DNA from: Polytrichum commune
Lineage: Eukaryota; Streptophyta; Polytrichopsida; Polytrichales; Polytrichaceae
Assembly: GCA_950295325.1 (NCBI GenBank)
Contig: OX485805.1
Location: 41,440,758-41,504,757 of the forward strand
Direction: 5' to 3'
DNA: 64,000 nt
Under the pieces are notes generated by a model. That model had not been told where the DNA came from, searched no databases, and was given only the letters and a program-made list of their open reading frames with translations. A program made the position numbers and the translations under genes. Position 1 is the stretch's first letter. Every line of letters begins with the position of its first letter. This document shows, in pieces, positions 42,986 through 55,560 of the stretch.

Positions 42986-43850
42986 AAAGAAGTTTAATTA
43001 CATAAATGTCAGGATTGCAGAATATACCAAACTCAAACTCGATGAACCGAAAGTAAGTTGGGATGACGGTACTTGCAAACTTATTCATAAGGAACATCCT
43101 TAGAAAGCTTACCACACTGACATAAAACACCATACGACATTAAATACAATATTTAGTGTACTTACAACCCGCCCCTTACCAATATTCCCATCATTGTTGT
43201 CCCTTTTGTGGCTGGCAAGTCCACATAGGTGGTGTTTGAGTGGAGGTTTGTGTTTTGGTTAGTGGGTGTTGGTGTTTGCGGGTGGAGGTTACCACAAAGT
43301 GTTATGATGATTGGTTCCGGTTGCTATGGGTTTCTCTGCGGTAGGCAAGGGTCTCCTTCAGTTTATGTTGGTTGGTATGGGGTGTTGTTCGGCTAATATG
43401 CGGTGTTGTTTGGTTGGTATGGGGTGGCTTAAAACCAAAACCACTAAAAACATAGCATTTGCGATTCAAAATATGCATCAAACATTCAATGTCAACACAC
43501 ATTTGTCCTTGTATACCTTTAAAAAGACCAAAACCCACAAAAAGAAATTTCTTGTCCATCAACGATCAAACAACACCACACGTTTGACCTTCTGCTCTTC
43601 ATAAGGCCAAAAATAAAAAATGAAGAAGCTTGAAGGCCTCAGAAATATGCCGCAAACAAATATTGCCTAATTTTTATGAAAGTATTTAATCACATAAATG
43701 TTACGATTGCAGCATATACCAAACTAAAAGTGGATGAACTGAAAGTAAGTTGGGATGACAGTGCTTGCAAAGTTATTCATAAGGAACATCATTAGAAAGG
43801 TAATGACACTAAATACAATATTTAGTGTACTTCGTGTGAGAGGGTCACCG
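42986..43850 (+). repeat. Internally repeated segment of the 43-45 kb duplication
   Basis: GCATATACCAAACT...GAA.GTAAGTTGGGATGAC...TTCATAAGGAACATC occurs at about 43015-43100 and 43705-43795, and again at about 52330-52415. Confidence 0.7.
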
Positions 43851-45655
43851 AGTAAGTGACAAGTTGTCATTTATGGTAAGGTAGAAATTTGGAAAACAAT
43901 GATTGACTGCTACTCGTGCACTAGTAGACTAGGAGTAGAATGATTCTTATGTAGACCCAAACTGACTAATGGTAAAATAAGTGATCTGATGAGGATGCAG
44001 TGATTGGTCGGATACGTCCTATTTCATGCCACTTGAGATCAGTTTTGGGTGCCATTGAGTTATTTGTTTTATGAGCATTCCTATACAGAGTAGGATATAA
44101 TAATGCTGAGATTAGGGAGACTCTATTATACAACTAGGGAGTTCGACTTACTTGCGTTGTAAAAAAAATGCAACAAATTCTTTACAGGGAGTAGAACTAC
44201 GAAACAACTTGCCAATTCCTCCTCATTCCCTCACCTCCGTCTCTGCAAGAAGATTGCACAAATCTCAGCTTCTTCTCACCGTCAATTGGAGTTGTCCCTT
44301 GAGATTCACTTTCAGTCTGGAGCATTCTCGATTACACGCAAGCGTGGAGTGCAGCATAGCGTACCTTGAATTTGATGCACAAAAGTTTGTTTTGGTGTTT
44401 CCAAGGCAGACGGTGTCGCATGGCAAGGCTTTTTCAAAGGCCTTACACCTTCATGCTGCCTGGCAATGACCAGGTCGTCAACGCAGTTTCCTTGCAGATG
44501 AGATGAGCTTGAGGACCAGGTCCGGCGGAGATGGAGATGGAGATGCTGTGTAACTTAGGCCTAATTACTGGGAGTGGCAGTCGGCAACACTGCTCTGTAA
44601 TGCCCTGTAGTGTGCCCTGTGTTTTTCGAAGCCCTGTAATGGCGGCCAAGAACTTTCCTAATGAGTTTTGTATGATTTTTCACATCGTGGGAAGCCTTAT
44701 TTCAATTGAGGAGCAGCTTTGGAATTTGCTACGGTGGGTGGCAGAGAACACTCAACAGAGGCTTCACTTAACTAGTTTGAATGCGTATGAATACATGTGA
44801 AAGTAGACAACATTACCTAAAATATTATCAACTATACATACTTAATCAGCACACTAATTTGAGTGTCATTTTAGAATGACGAAGACAAATTAAAATTGTA
44901 ACTCACAAAAATTATATCCTCAGTGGTAGTGAGGGTTTTGTAATATTTTTGACTTCCAAGTCAATTACATGCTTTATTGAGGGTATCACTTTCATAATGA
45001 AATCCCAATCAATTGCTTATTTACTCAATGAAAGTGAACATATATATATTGGATTTTGAGCCTTGAGAGTGAAGTGCACTCAATATGGGATTTGTAGTCA
45101 AGCAGCTTCCAAGGATGCAAGGGCAATGTTTTTTCAAAGTTGGGCGGGGCGGGCAGTAGAGTTCGGTCGGATTCAAAAATATCCCAAGAGGGCTGCCCCC
45201 GCCCGGATTTGACACCCCCCAAAGTTTGTAGGGGGGTGTTTAATGTCTGCCCGAGACAACCCATACATTGGTTTCTTGGAGACAAGGGTTTAGGAATCCA
45301 ACAAGGATCGAGTGTATTGTTGGGTTCGCCCAAATCGTGTGTTAGCCAACCCTCTTGTCATGGCCAAAACTTAGGACTAATCTTGCTCTCTTTCATCATC
45401 TAAGGTAGATGTGCCTAATTCGGTTACTTATCTTAATCGCACACCTTTGTGTGGATGGTATGTGGTAAGGTGGGACTTTTCAAAAATGGATACCAAAATA
45501 ATTAACAAGCGCTTTAAAGAGATTGGACTACGTGTTCTAAATATGATAACCATTTTAAGCTTAGTAGTCAACATAATTTGTGTGCGTACGTGGGGGGGGG
45601 GGGGGCTATATGACCATTTAATGCCCACAAGTATGACAACTGCAAGTTACCACTA
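43296..45655 (+). repeat. Segmental duplication, left copy
   Basis: Matches 51930-54950 in order and orientation. Shared landmarks include GTTGTTTGGTTGGTATGGGG, CCAATTCCTCCTCATT, GGTGTTTCCAAGGCAGACGG, GGGAAGCCT.AT.TC.AT.GAGGAGCA and CCAACCCTCTT.TCATGG. No protein family is recognised in the open frames at 44152-44469 and 44531-44800. Confidence 0.8.
45045..45265 (+). repeat. Dispersed repeat family A, copy 3
   Basis: GAAGTGCACTCAATATGGGA, TTTGTAGTCAAGCAGCTTCC, CAAAGTTGGGCGGGGCGGGC. Inserted within the left copy of the segmental duplication; I do not see it at the matching place in the right copy, which would make it younger than the duplication. Confidence 0.7.
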
Positions 45656-46559
45656 GAATCCTCGGGGGGTGCACCTTTCATTAAAACCTAGAATCACGTG
45701 CGTTCACTACATACTCTAAAAACCCCCTATATACAAGTTATTTTTTGTGAAATGAAGTAATACACATACAATTGCAACAATAAATATACAAGTGACAATA
45801 TGTATACACAAAAAACATCCATTCATATATAGTCATTAACATAAGTATACAAATATACTTTTGAACAATAATCAACCCCTATAATATGTATAACAAAATA
45901 TCCTAGCTTTCATCAGCAAAGTCGTTGAAAACTTTTTCATCTCCCGGATGTAACTCATAAACATTTGATTCACCAATATATGTCATTGTAGCCAATGCAA
46001 TTATTGTCTCTAAGTCTACCATCAAATGATCAGTAAGATCATATGTTCACTTGTTGTTAGGCCCTTTTTGATACCAACATAAACCAATCTCCACGTTTGA
46101 TGGACGGTCCATCAAGTCAATTGGATCCCTATACTCCACCCAACGACTACAAAACTTCCTCCGCATCCAATATGAAAACTTATGATATGTAGTATAGTAA
46201 CAATACCATACAAGTACAATTATTGTATACTTTTTAAAGGCCTTCCATATATGTACGTAACTATAAATTATAACATGTATACCATATGTATACATAATAC
46301 GGCAAGGTCCAAATCAATACCCCTCCTGTGCACTCACGTATACTCGTACATGTTTAGTACAGTGCACCCCCCGAGCTAGAATCTTGTGTAGGCCTTGATG
46401 TTGCTATGAGATTGAGAAGGGTTGAGTGCCAATGCTTTCGTAAATACAAAAAGAACTCCCTATGTCTTTTTGTGAATTTAGATAGGCTCTCTCAATTACC
46501 AATTATAGTAGTAGGTAGTAAGTTTGTAGTGACAATGAGTGCATAAGAATATGTGCATT
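45656..46559. other. No recognisable gene
   Basis: AT-rich with short frames. Nothing supported. Confidence 0.4.
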
Positions 46560-46866
46560 TTGAAGTTGAGGTTGATCTAAGTCATCCTTATGTTCAATTG
46601 AGGAAGATATATTGAATGTACTTGGTGCATCATAGGTATCTAAAATCATTGAGGATGATTAAGAAATTAGTAAAGTGGTAGTTCCTAATGTTTCATTTTC
46701 TCAAGTGCGAGAAGCAATGGCAACCCTATCTACATTTATAGAACAACAATAGAGTAATGTCAATGAACTCATGACAAATCTTTTGTCTTTACAAAAATCC
46801 ATCATTGTTTTATGTACTCAAGAGTCTCATCAAACAACAATAGACTCTTATTTTGGTCACTAAGTA
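46560..46866 (+). pseudogene. pogo/Tigger-like transposase C-terminal fragment
   Basis: With several stops and frame changes the + strand gives VPNVSFSQVREAMATLSTF, then a leucine-rich helix, then HQTTIDSYFGH and a stop. The ending QTTIDSYF fits the PCNA-binding box (Q..I..FF/YF) found at the C-terminus of pogo/Tigger transposases. A second, better kept example is at 53168-53557. Confidence 0.55.
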
Positions 46867-48330
46867 AGTGTAAGTTTTCAAAAAAAATCAAAAAATCAAA
46901 AAAAATGTGAAGACATTTAGAAGTGTTACTAATGAATTTATTTTCATCATGTAATTGTTACTCTCATAAGTGTTATTGTTTTTTTTAAATCCATCCTCTA
47001 TAACTAGTATTGTATTAGAATTCCATAAGTGTTACAAATTATATACTCCTGAAAGGTAACATTTAGAGAGGCAAGATCGCATCTATAGATTCTCACTATG
47101 TAAGTCAAGCCCAAGGTTTGTGAATCTTGTGTTCAATAAATTAGCCGTAAAAGGCATAGGTTGGCCAATGTTTTATTTGAGGCATATGTATGGGGTGCCA
47201 ACTTTGTATGGCCTACCTCCATCCATGAAGTGAAGTGAAGTGAAATGATATTGATTTGAAAGTTCAGGGCGTCAAAAAAGCTAATGAAACTGAAAGTACA
47301 TCATGATGGTTCCAAACCAACTAATTCTCTAGAGTGGCGGAGTGTGGTTGCTTCCGTGAGATAGAGGCTAATGTCAACTTGATGGTTCAATTGAAAGAAA
47401 GACTTGAAACTCCCTAGAACTACACTCTTACACAATGATGAAAATTTATGTCTAATGAGATTATAAAAGAGCATTCCAACACAAAATGTGCCCCGTTTTC
47501 AACTGCATCATGTGAAGTATGAATGTCATTTCCAATGGTAGATGCACTTGTCCGTCACATTCCTTTAGTGTCCATCAAATAGAGCATCCCAACTTGTGAA
47601 CATTTGCTAGCAATGCGACTCTGAAGTGCATGGTGATACACCATCCAAGAGCTTGCTACCAACTGTGAGTGGCGGCACTTGACACAATATTTGGCATGTC
47701 CCCCAAATTTGAACTCTTGGTCTTACTCAAAAAATTGAACATGCAATTCATCTCGGTACTAGGAATTAGGGAGAGAGGGAATTAATCGTATACGAGTGTA
47801 GTATCTCCCATCCATCGAGCACAAAAACTTGATCTCTACATAGGTTTGTTGTCGATTCATCTCAAATGACTTCTGAGTAGATTATTTTGGGGCCTTTGAA
47901 GCTAATTTTAGTGTCAAATCAATTAAACAAATGTACTCTCCATGTTGCAAATTATTTTAGGGCTTTTATGTTGGATGAATGAGTATACACTTATATACAT
48001 AATTCCTTCTCTTCGGGAGTTTACGGGTAACTTCTATCATTTGTATCATTTTGTATCATAACATTATAGAGCTCAGTATGTACAGTGGTTGGGCAGGAAA
48101 TAAGCCAAATTTTATCGTAATTATACTTGGTTTATTCACAAAACATAGCACTGTACTGACAAATTCATGCTAAAGACTTGGGTGAGGCAATGTATTGATA
48201 TTATTAGAATGGAACAATTGATATCGGTTGACTAATGCTATGTGCCACTAGGTGGGGCCGGGAATAAACCAAATTATATATGGAGTTATATTTTATTTAT
48301 CCTCTCAACACAACATATTCAAACTTGACA
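46867..48330. other. No recognisable gene
   Basis: AT-rich; nothing supported. Confidence 0.4.
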
Positions 48331-48369
48331 AACTCACAATATTCGTTAATCGGAGACTTTGGAAAGTCT
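48331..48369 (+). repeat. Short sequence shared with 60296-60334
   Basis: ATTCGTTAATCGGAGACTTT followed by GGAAAGTCTCAAAAT is identical at both sites. In the second it sits in an open frame (IFVNRRLWKVSKSNS). Origin unknown. Confidence 0.7.
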
Positions 48370-50319
48370 CAAAATAAATGCAAATGATTTAATATTTGGT
48401 CCAATTTCTTATTCTGATGACATATATTTGTGCCAAATTGGTTAGTGTCGCCCATGTGAATCCGTTTATTAAGTCACATTGAATATATATATATATTTTG
48501 TGTTTTTTGTTTTTTATTTGAAAAATCATGCCCTTAAGTACTCTCAAAATCATTAAAAAGTCTCCAATTACCATATATAATGATTGACGCAATGCCATTA
48601 TTATATTAGAACGGAATAATTGCTAGCATTTGAATGATATTATGTGATCTTCCTTCCTCAATATATCTATCTATTGTGCTTGTGATGAGAGGCATCAATA
48701 TGAGCACATCAAGCGGAGGTCTAGGCTATGTGGGGGTTCCAATGGCACCTTCATACATACACAATAGAATTAATCAAAAAATTATGTGGATCAATTGGCA
48801 TCACATTGTCTTAATGATCTCTTGTTTGAATGTAACTGGAAAATGTTGGAGGGCTTCTTTGAGTTTTAGACGCCAACATGTTTTATCCTTGGGGGGGGGG
48901 GGGGGAGGAGGGGGGGTCGATGCCTCTTATATTAATGCACACACGTGCATTGAGGACCTGTTTATCCGGGGGCTATTTACCTTGCAAAAAATATCACAAG
49001 GTATGGTATTCTTCAAAATAAAGGTAAATGCTTGTATTTTAATACACCCTATAAGTAATTATAATTTATTATAGGAATCATTTCAAAATACCTTATTTTA
49101 CTTATACTGCCAAAGAAAATTGGAAAGAAGATTGTAATCCAAACAATGTGTTGAAATTTTCCCTCCCGGCACATAGGTAGAGAACACTAACTCCACATTG
49201 GATGCATTGGTTCAATAAAGTTCAAGCCAGCCAACCTGCGAAGTCATCCATCCAAGCTTCTTCAACATAAAATTACCTCTTTTCATCCACTAGCACAAAC
49301 CCTACCCTAGACCCGCTACCCCTAGGAATAATTTCCACGTTATTTTACATGTACTAACTAGATAAAAAAGGCCATTATATGCGATGGTATTTTTCATGTA
49401 AACATATTTCATCATTTAAAAACCCCCTATATTATATGTACGTTTTTGCAAAATTTATCTACAATGAATTAATCAAACTTTTTTTTTATCGCACGTTGTT
49501 TCTACGATTTTCACAGGTGACCTCCCCAAGGTTTTATCTTTGTATGTCTAAGAATATTCTCATTATCTTTGCCATCTATGTGCACATCCATCTCTTTGCT
49601 CCTCTCACCACTTGTGTACTCCTTACACAGAATCAAACGTACGAAAGAACTCAACTTTTGTCAAAGTTTTTTGCCCCAAAGTAAAGAAAATTGACCTCCT
49701 TCCCTGATTTTATTTTTAGCTTACTGGCCCAAGTGTTGGAGTGGCAAATATGGAGACTCCATCAAGAAACTTGAGTCGGTCCCCACTTTTGGTGAATGTT
49801 CAATTAACTCGAATGCACATAGAAAGCCCACTGCTCGGTACATATGAACCGGTTGAAGTTCAATACCGCAATAAAATTAGAGGAATTAAGAGAATAACCT
49901 CAAATCAATCAAAAGAATACCCATAAAAATATCAACATGTAACCGGTTGGACTTGGAAACACTAGGATCTTGACCAGTTATGCCCAAAAATCTCCCCAAA
50001 CACTATGGTTATCCATAAAGTCCCTCGAAGAGATATGAAACCGTGCGTCTGGTTTCATGCGTTAAGCTATGATTTGGGCTCGGCATCATCAGGTGCCCTT
50101 TCTTAAGTGCTCCAGAATGTTCCGGGCCTGGGGAGATGTGTCACTTATTAAAGTTACATAATATGTGTGAAGTTATGGGGCCAAGATATGAGAGAGGGAA
50201 TTATCGGAGACAAGCATACCCATCATTCATCCAACATAAGAACCTTGAAATACTATGTAGCATGGAGGTTACTTGTTTTAGTTGGTTTGAAACCGGAATC
50301 AATTTTAAAGACCCCAAAA
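48370..50319. other. AT-rich region without recognisable genes
   Basis: Contains an AT dinucleotide run at about 48486-48498 and a G run at about 48892-48910. Short frames only. Confidence 0.45.
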
Positions 50320-50710
50320 TGCATTAAATATAATATTTAGTTTCACTTACTATTTGGAATTACGCAATGCTATATCTATTTATTGTATATCTCATATTTT
50401 ATGAAGTATATTGGATTTGGACCCCAAGTTTCTCGGACATGAACCCTAATGTAAACCCGCAATTATAGAGGTTGCGACTTCAAATATTGAAAAATTGAAA
50501 CCAATTGATCAACTATTAACGTCCCCTTTCCACTACACTAAACATGCTTGTTGGCGTAACTTTGTGAATGCTATGGGTTATTGTGTGGACTTGAGGTTCC
50601 AAGATACTACTCAAGAAAGTCATATTCACTATTTGCCACATGAAGAGATGATGGGTTGTGTGAGCGTGTTTGTTATTGTTGCGTAAGTATGTGCTCTTAC
50701 TTGTTTACTA
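50320..50710 (+). repeat. Dispersed repeat family C, copy 1
   Basis: GCAATGCTATATCTATTTAT...GGACCCCAAGTTTCTCGGAC...ATTATAGAGGTTGCGA...AACATGCTTGTTG; about 85% like 57785-58225 by eye. The first 70 bp match one arm of the MITE-like element at 41001-41196. Confidence 0.8.
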
Positions 50711-51779
50711 TAATAAATTTGGTGCATTATTATAATTACTATTACAATGAAAGCCAATATATTGGATGTTTGAAATATGTTGGGAAACTATAATTTTTTT
50801 TTCTTTCTTCTCTTAAGTGTTAATCTCATTGTTTAAAATTGATTATTTATTGAGCCAATCATCATGTATCCGCTTACAGAGAACCTAATCATTTTGCGAC
50901 AACCAATTTCAAACCCCAATGCTTGAATGACACATGCCCTCCTCACAGAATTTGAATTCCCACAACCAAAGAGAAGAAAAAGATTAGTGTTAGTCACACT
51001 AATGAGCTTGTTTAGTATAGACTCGGAGGTTGGAAGCTTGAAGAATTGGAGCCTCCATGTCAACATGGGAATCTTACTCGTGCTCACTTGCTCAAGTCCA
51101 CTCCACCACTTGAGTTTTCAACTCATAAGCTCGACCTTTTCACTGGGCCTTACAATGCTTAGATGGTGCCTTGATGGATCCCATGGGAAACGTCTATGAC
51201 AAGCACTTGGTCGAAATTTCAAGCTACCTCGTGGAGGTCACTTGGGAGGAGTATTGAGAGTTCAAGGTGTTGTTTTGTGGGTAGTGGGTAGTGGGCTTTC
51301 ACTTTTTTGGGGGTTCGTTATTATTTCTCTTTGTCATCCCATTCGGCTCTCAACTTAATCTCTAGGGTAAAGGAAACTTGAGCCACCCATGACACGAGGC
51401 AACATCATACATGTGAAAGATGGGGAAAGGACCCTTCATTCATACTTGCTCATGGACTGTTCTCCCTCTTTAGTATGACACATTTGGGAAACACAAAAAA
51501 AGTCGTATTATCGAGGTCTCGTCTTCTCATTAATATGATAAATGGCGTAAAGTTGTCGTATTATCAAGGGAATGCGAAAATATAAGTAATATGAACCTAA
51601 AATTGTATACAACGAGTTTAAATAATATAGATGGTATGAAATAATAGCTTCTAACTCCAAACAAATACAAATATTCTCAAGAACTCTTGAAATAGGAGTC
51701 CAACGATACCACCGCAATGCGTCGAACACAACTCCATTGTTTAATTTCATGTCTTTTTTATAGCAACCGCAGGAGTTGA
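50711..51779. other. No recognisable gene
   Basis: Open frame 50927-51199 on + has no recognised motif. Nothing else supported. Confidence 0.4.
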
Positions 51780-51920
51780 CTGGAAGTATGTAACTTAAAG
51801 CAGCAGCTCCGAGTTTATGGGGGTTATAACTTTCCATCTTCCAGGCTGAGTCCCTTTGGTTATGGACCCTACCACCCACTCCACAACTGCACACGTAGAA
51901 TGGCTCATTTCCACTACACC
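51780..51920 (+). repeat. Dispersed repeat family B, copy 2
   Basis: Close copy of 40859-41000. Confidence 0.8.
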
Positions 51921-51929
51921 AAATATGAC

Positions 51930-54900
51930 AAAGTGTTATGGTGATTGGTTATGGTCGCACTAGGCAAGGGTCTTCTTCAGTTTATGTTGGTTTGTATGGG
52001 GTGTTGTTCGGCTAATATGTGGTGTTGTTTGGTTGGTATGGGGTGGTTTAAAACCAAAATCACAAAAACATAGCATTGACGATTCAAAATATGCATCAAA
52101 CATTCAATGTCTGCACACATTCTCCTCATATACCTTTTGAACGACCAAAACCCACAAAAAGAAAGTTCTTGTCCATCAACAATCAAACAACACCACACGT
52201 TTGACCTTCTGCTCTTCATAAGGCCAAAAATCAAAAAAGAAGAAGCTTGTGGGCCTCAAAAATATGCCGCAAACAAATATTGTCCAAATTTTGTGAAAGT
52301 ATTTAATCACATAAATGTTACGATTGCAGCATATACCAAACTAAAAGTGAACGAACTGAAAGTAAGTTGGGATGACAGTGCTTGCAAAGTTATTCATAAG
52401 GAACATCATTAGAAAGGTAATGACACGTAATACAATATTTAGTGTACTTCATGTGAGAGGGTCACCCAATAAGTGACAAGTTGTCATTTATGGTAAGGTA
52501 GAAATTTGGAAAACAATGATTGACTGCCACTCATGCACTAGTAGACTAGGAGTAGAATGATTCTTGTGTGGACCCAAACTAACTAATTGTAAAATTAGTG
52601 GTCCGAAAAGGATGCAATGGTTGGTCGGATATGTCTTATTTCACACCACTTGGGATCAGTTTTGGGTGCCATTCAGTTATTTGTTTTATGAGCATTCCTA
52701 TACAGAGTAGGATATTATAATGTTGAAGTTAGGGAGACTCTAATATACAACTAGGGGGTTTGACTTACTTGTGTTGTTGAGAAAATGCAACAAATTATTT
52801 ACAGGGAATAAAACTACGAAACACCTTGCCAATTCCTCCTCATTTCCTCACCTCCGTCTCTGCAAGAAGATTGCACAAATCTCAGCTTCTTCTCACCGTC
52901 AATTGTAGTTGTCCCTTGAGATTCACTTTCAGTCTGGAGCATTCTTGATTACACGCAAGCGTGGAGTGCAGCATAGCGTACCTTGAATTTGATGCACAAA
53001 AGTTTGTTTTGGTGTTTCCAAGGCAGACGGTGTCACATGGCAAGGCTTTTTCAATGGCCTTACACCTTTGTGTTGCCTGGGAATGACCAGGTCGTCAACG
53101 CAGCTTCCTTGCGGAGGAGATGAGCTTGAGGACCAAGTCCAGCGGAGATGGAGATGGAGATGGAGATGAAGTTGCTACTTTACTTCATCAACTGACGTTG
53201 TTGTCATCTGATAGTGAGGTGGGTGACGTGATGAATGCTAATGAATACCTCAATTATGAGATGAAGTTTGATTTAAACAATCCCTATGAACCTACCGATG
53301 AGGAGTTTTTGTATATGTATTCCTCATAACATCAAGAAATTGATGTTGATGAGGTTATGGTTGATGTGGTAGAAGAAGTTGTAGGATTTAGTGTTGTTGA
53401 GCGTTCTCTAGAGACTTTGAAGAAATACTTTGAACAAAGACCAAATGGTGCCCTATCACACATCAAGAGCATTCAAGGACTCCAAAAGGAAGTTTCATCT
53501 CATCATTTGGAAGCTTCTCGTCAAACTACTATAGACTCTTTCTTTCGGTTAGTTTAGTTGGAAGAATCTCGTCAAGTTACTACTATATAAATTATTTCAT
53601 TCAAGTAGTTTAGTTGAATTATGTATTATCATTTCCACTTTCATATTTATTTTGTAAAACGTTATATTCTTCATTTTCGGAAATTTGAAGTGTTATTTCT
53701 ATAAATTTGATTAATCATCGGTATGAATTCTATAAGTGTTACTTGTTATAATGTTATATATGTTATTGTTTTGCTACTCTTGACCTGTAACATTTATAGA
53801 GTCTTGACTGTAGTGTGTTTTGTGTTTCCAAGGCAGACGGTGTCGCATGGCAAGGCTTTTTCAATGGCCGTACACCTTCGTGTTGCCTGGCAATGACCAG
53901 ATTGTCAACGCAGTTTCCTTGCGGATGAGATGAGCTTGAGGACCAGGTCCGGCGGAGATGGTGACATCACATGCTGCAAAACATTGTCTAACTTAGGCCT
54001 CAACATTGGGAGTGGCAGTCGGTAACAGCCCACCTTCTGTTACCGAGCCCCTGTAATGGCGGCCAAGAACTTTAACAATGAATTTTAATAGTGAACTTTA
54101 ACAATGAACTGCGTAATGTGCATTAAATTTGATGTACAAAAGTGTGTTTTTGTGTTTCCAAGGCAGACGGTGTCACATGGCAAGGCTTTTCAAAGTCCAG
54201 TCGGCCTTATACCTTCGTGTTGCCTGGCAATAACCAGGTCGTCAACGCTGTTTCCTTGCGGATGAGATGAGCTTGAGGACCAGGTCCGGCGGAGATGGAG
54301 ATGCTGTGTATCTTGGGCCTAATTACTGAGAGTGGCAGTCGGCAACACTGCCCTGTGTTTATCGACGCCCTGTAATGCCAGCCAAGAACTTTCATGATGT
54401 GCTCTGTATGATTTTTCACATCGTGGGAAGCCTCATCTCGATCGAGGAGCAGGTTTGGAATTTGCTACGGTGGGTGGCAGGGAACACTCAACAGAGGCTT
54501 CGCTTATTATGAAGATCAACTTATCTGGCAGGGTGTGTTAGCGGCTGGAGCGAGACAACCCGTACACTGGTTCCTTGGAGGCAAGGGTTTAGGCATCCAA
54601 CAAGGAACTAGTGTACGGCTGGGTTCGCCCAAATCGTGTGTTAGCCAACCCTCTTATCATGGATCGTGTTCAAAAGTTAGAATTAATCCTGCTCTCTTAC
54701 ATCATCTAAAGTAGAGGTGTCTAATTCGGTTACTTATCTTCATCACACACCTTTGTGTGAGTGTTATGTGATAAGGTGTGACTTTTCAAAAACGGATACC
54801 AAAACAATTAACAAGCGCTTTGAAGAGATTGGACTACGTGTTCTAAACATGATAACCATTTTAAGCTCAATAGTCAACATAATTTGTGTGTGTGGTTGTG

Positions 54901-54950
54901 TGTGTGTGGGGGGGGGGGCTATATGACCATTTAATGCGCACAAAAGCCTC
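51930..54950 (+). repeat. Segmental duplication, right copy, with pogo-like insertion
   Basis: Collinear with 43296-45655. It is longer because a pogo-like piece interrupts it at about 53160, and because the segment with CAAGGCAGACGGTGTC and GAGATGAGCTTGAGGACCA recurs at 53820-53965 and 54130-54300. No repeat family A insert. Confidence 0.8.
53168..53557 (+). pseudogene. pogo/Tigger-like transposase C-terminal fragment with PCNA-box
   Basis: ATLLHQLTLLSSDSEVGDV, then ANEYLNYEMKF and EPTDEEFLYMYSS with a stop at 53327-53329, then the same frame resumes with VMVDVVEEVVGFSVVERSLE, TLKKYFEQRPNG and ends SRQTTIDSFFRLV. This is the usual tail of CENP-B/pogo transposases: an acidic linker, a paired helix, and the PCNA-interacting box QTTIDSFF. 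No catalytic domain nearby. Confidence 0.65.
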
Positions 54951-55184
54951 AATTTGATAACATATTCGATATTCACATATATGATGAGCTTCAAAAATCA
55001 TAGAGGAAGTGGCTACAACATCTATTTTAGTTTGCTAACCATCTCATACTAACCGCGTGTTTCATATCTTAAAAGAAGTGGAGTAGTGGGGGAAAAAACA
55101 CATTATCATTTATGACCCATCTTCCTTACCCAGACAAATCTGCTAGACTCATCAAGTGGAACTTGAAAGAAATCTTCCAATTTG

Positions 55185-55300
55185 GCTCGGGAAGAGAGGA
55201 TGATCCCCACATCGTTACACTAAATATTGTATTTAGTGTCACTTACTATTTGGAGTTATAGTAATCACACTTGAACCAGAGTTGGTTCAAATGAACCGGA
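55185..55300 (+). repeat. MITE-arm fragment with palindromic junction
   Basis: TACACTAAATATTGTATTTA then GTGTCACTTACTATTTGGAG. The inverted pair CACTAAATA/TATTTAGTG recurs at 43810, 52430 and 57803 and marks the ends of the MITE-like family. Confidence 0.5.
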
Positions 55301-55377
55301 GCCGTTGGTGCAAACTTAGTTGGTAGGTGTGTACTTTACTCAAATTGCTTTCTAGACCCTCTGATTTGATGAATTGC

Positions 55378-55560
55378 AATGAGAAATGGATGAAACTTGA
55401 GGCAACCCGCTTGACCAATGTGCAACGATGTGAAATCATTGTAGAGTTGAGCAAGCCGAACATGCCAAGCAACCATGCACTGGGGTGGGAGTATGAAGTT
55501 GGTGAAGGTGCCATCCGGAAAGCCTGGGACAATTAGGAGAACATATTGCAACAAAATCCA
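55378..55560 (+). pseudogene. pogo/CENP-B-like helix-turn-helix fragment
   Basis: RLTNVQRCEIIVELSKPNM followed by VGEGAIRKAWDN, a stop (TAG), then ENILQQ. The pattern 'RLT..Q+.EI...L......S...LG..+.V....IR+.WDN+E.I' is the N-terminal DNA-binding HTH of pogo/Tigger-type transposases. The TAG in WDN*EN kills the frame. Confidence 0.65.
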
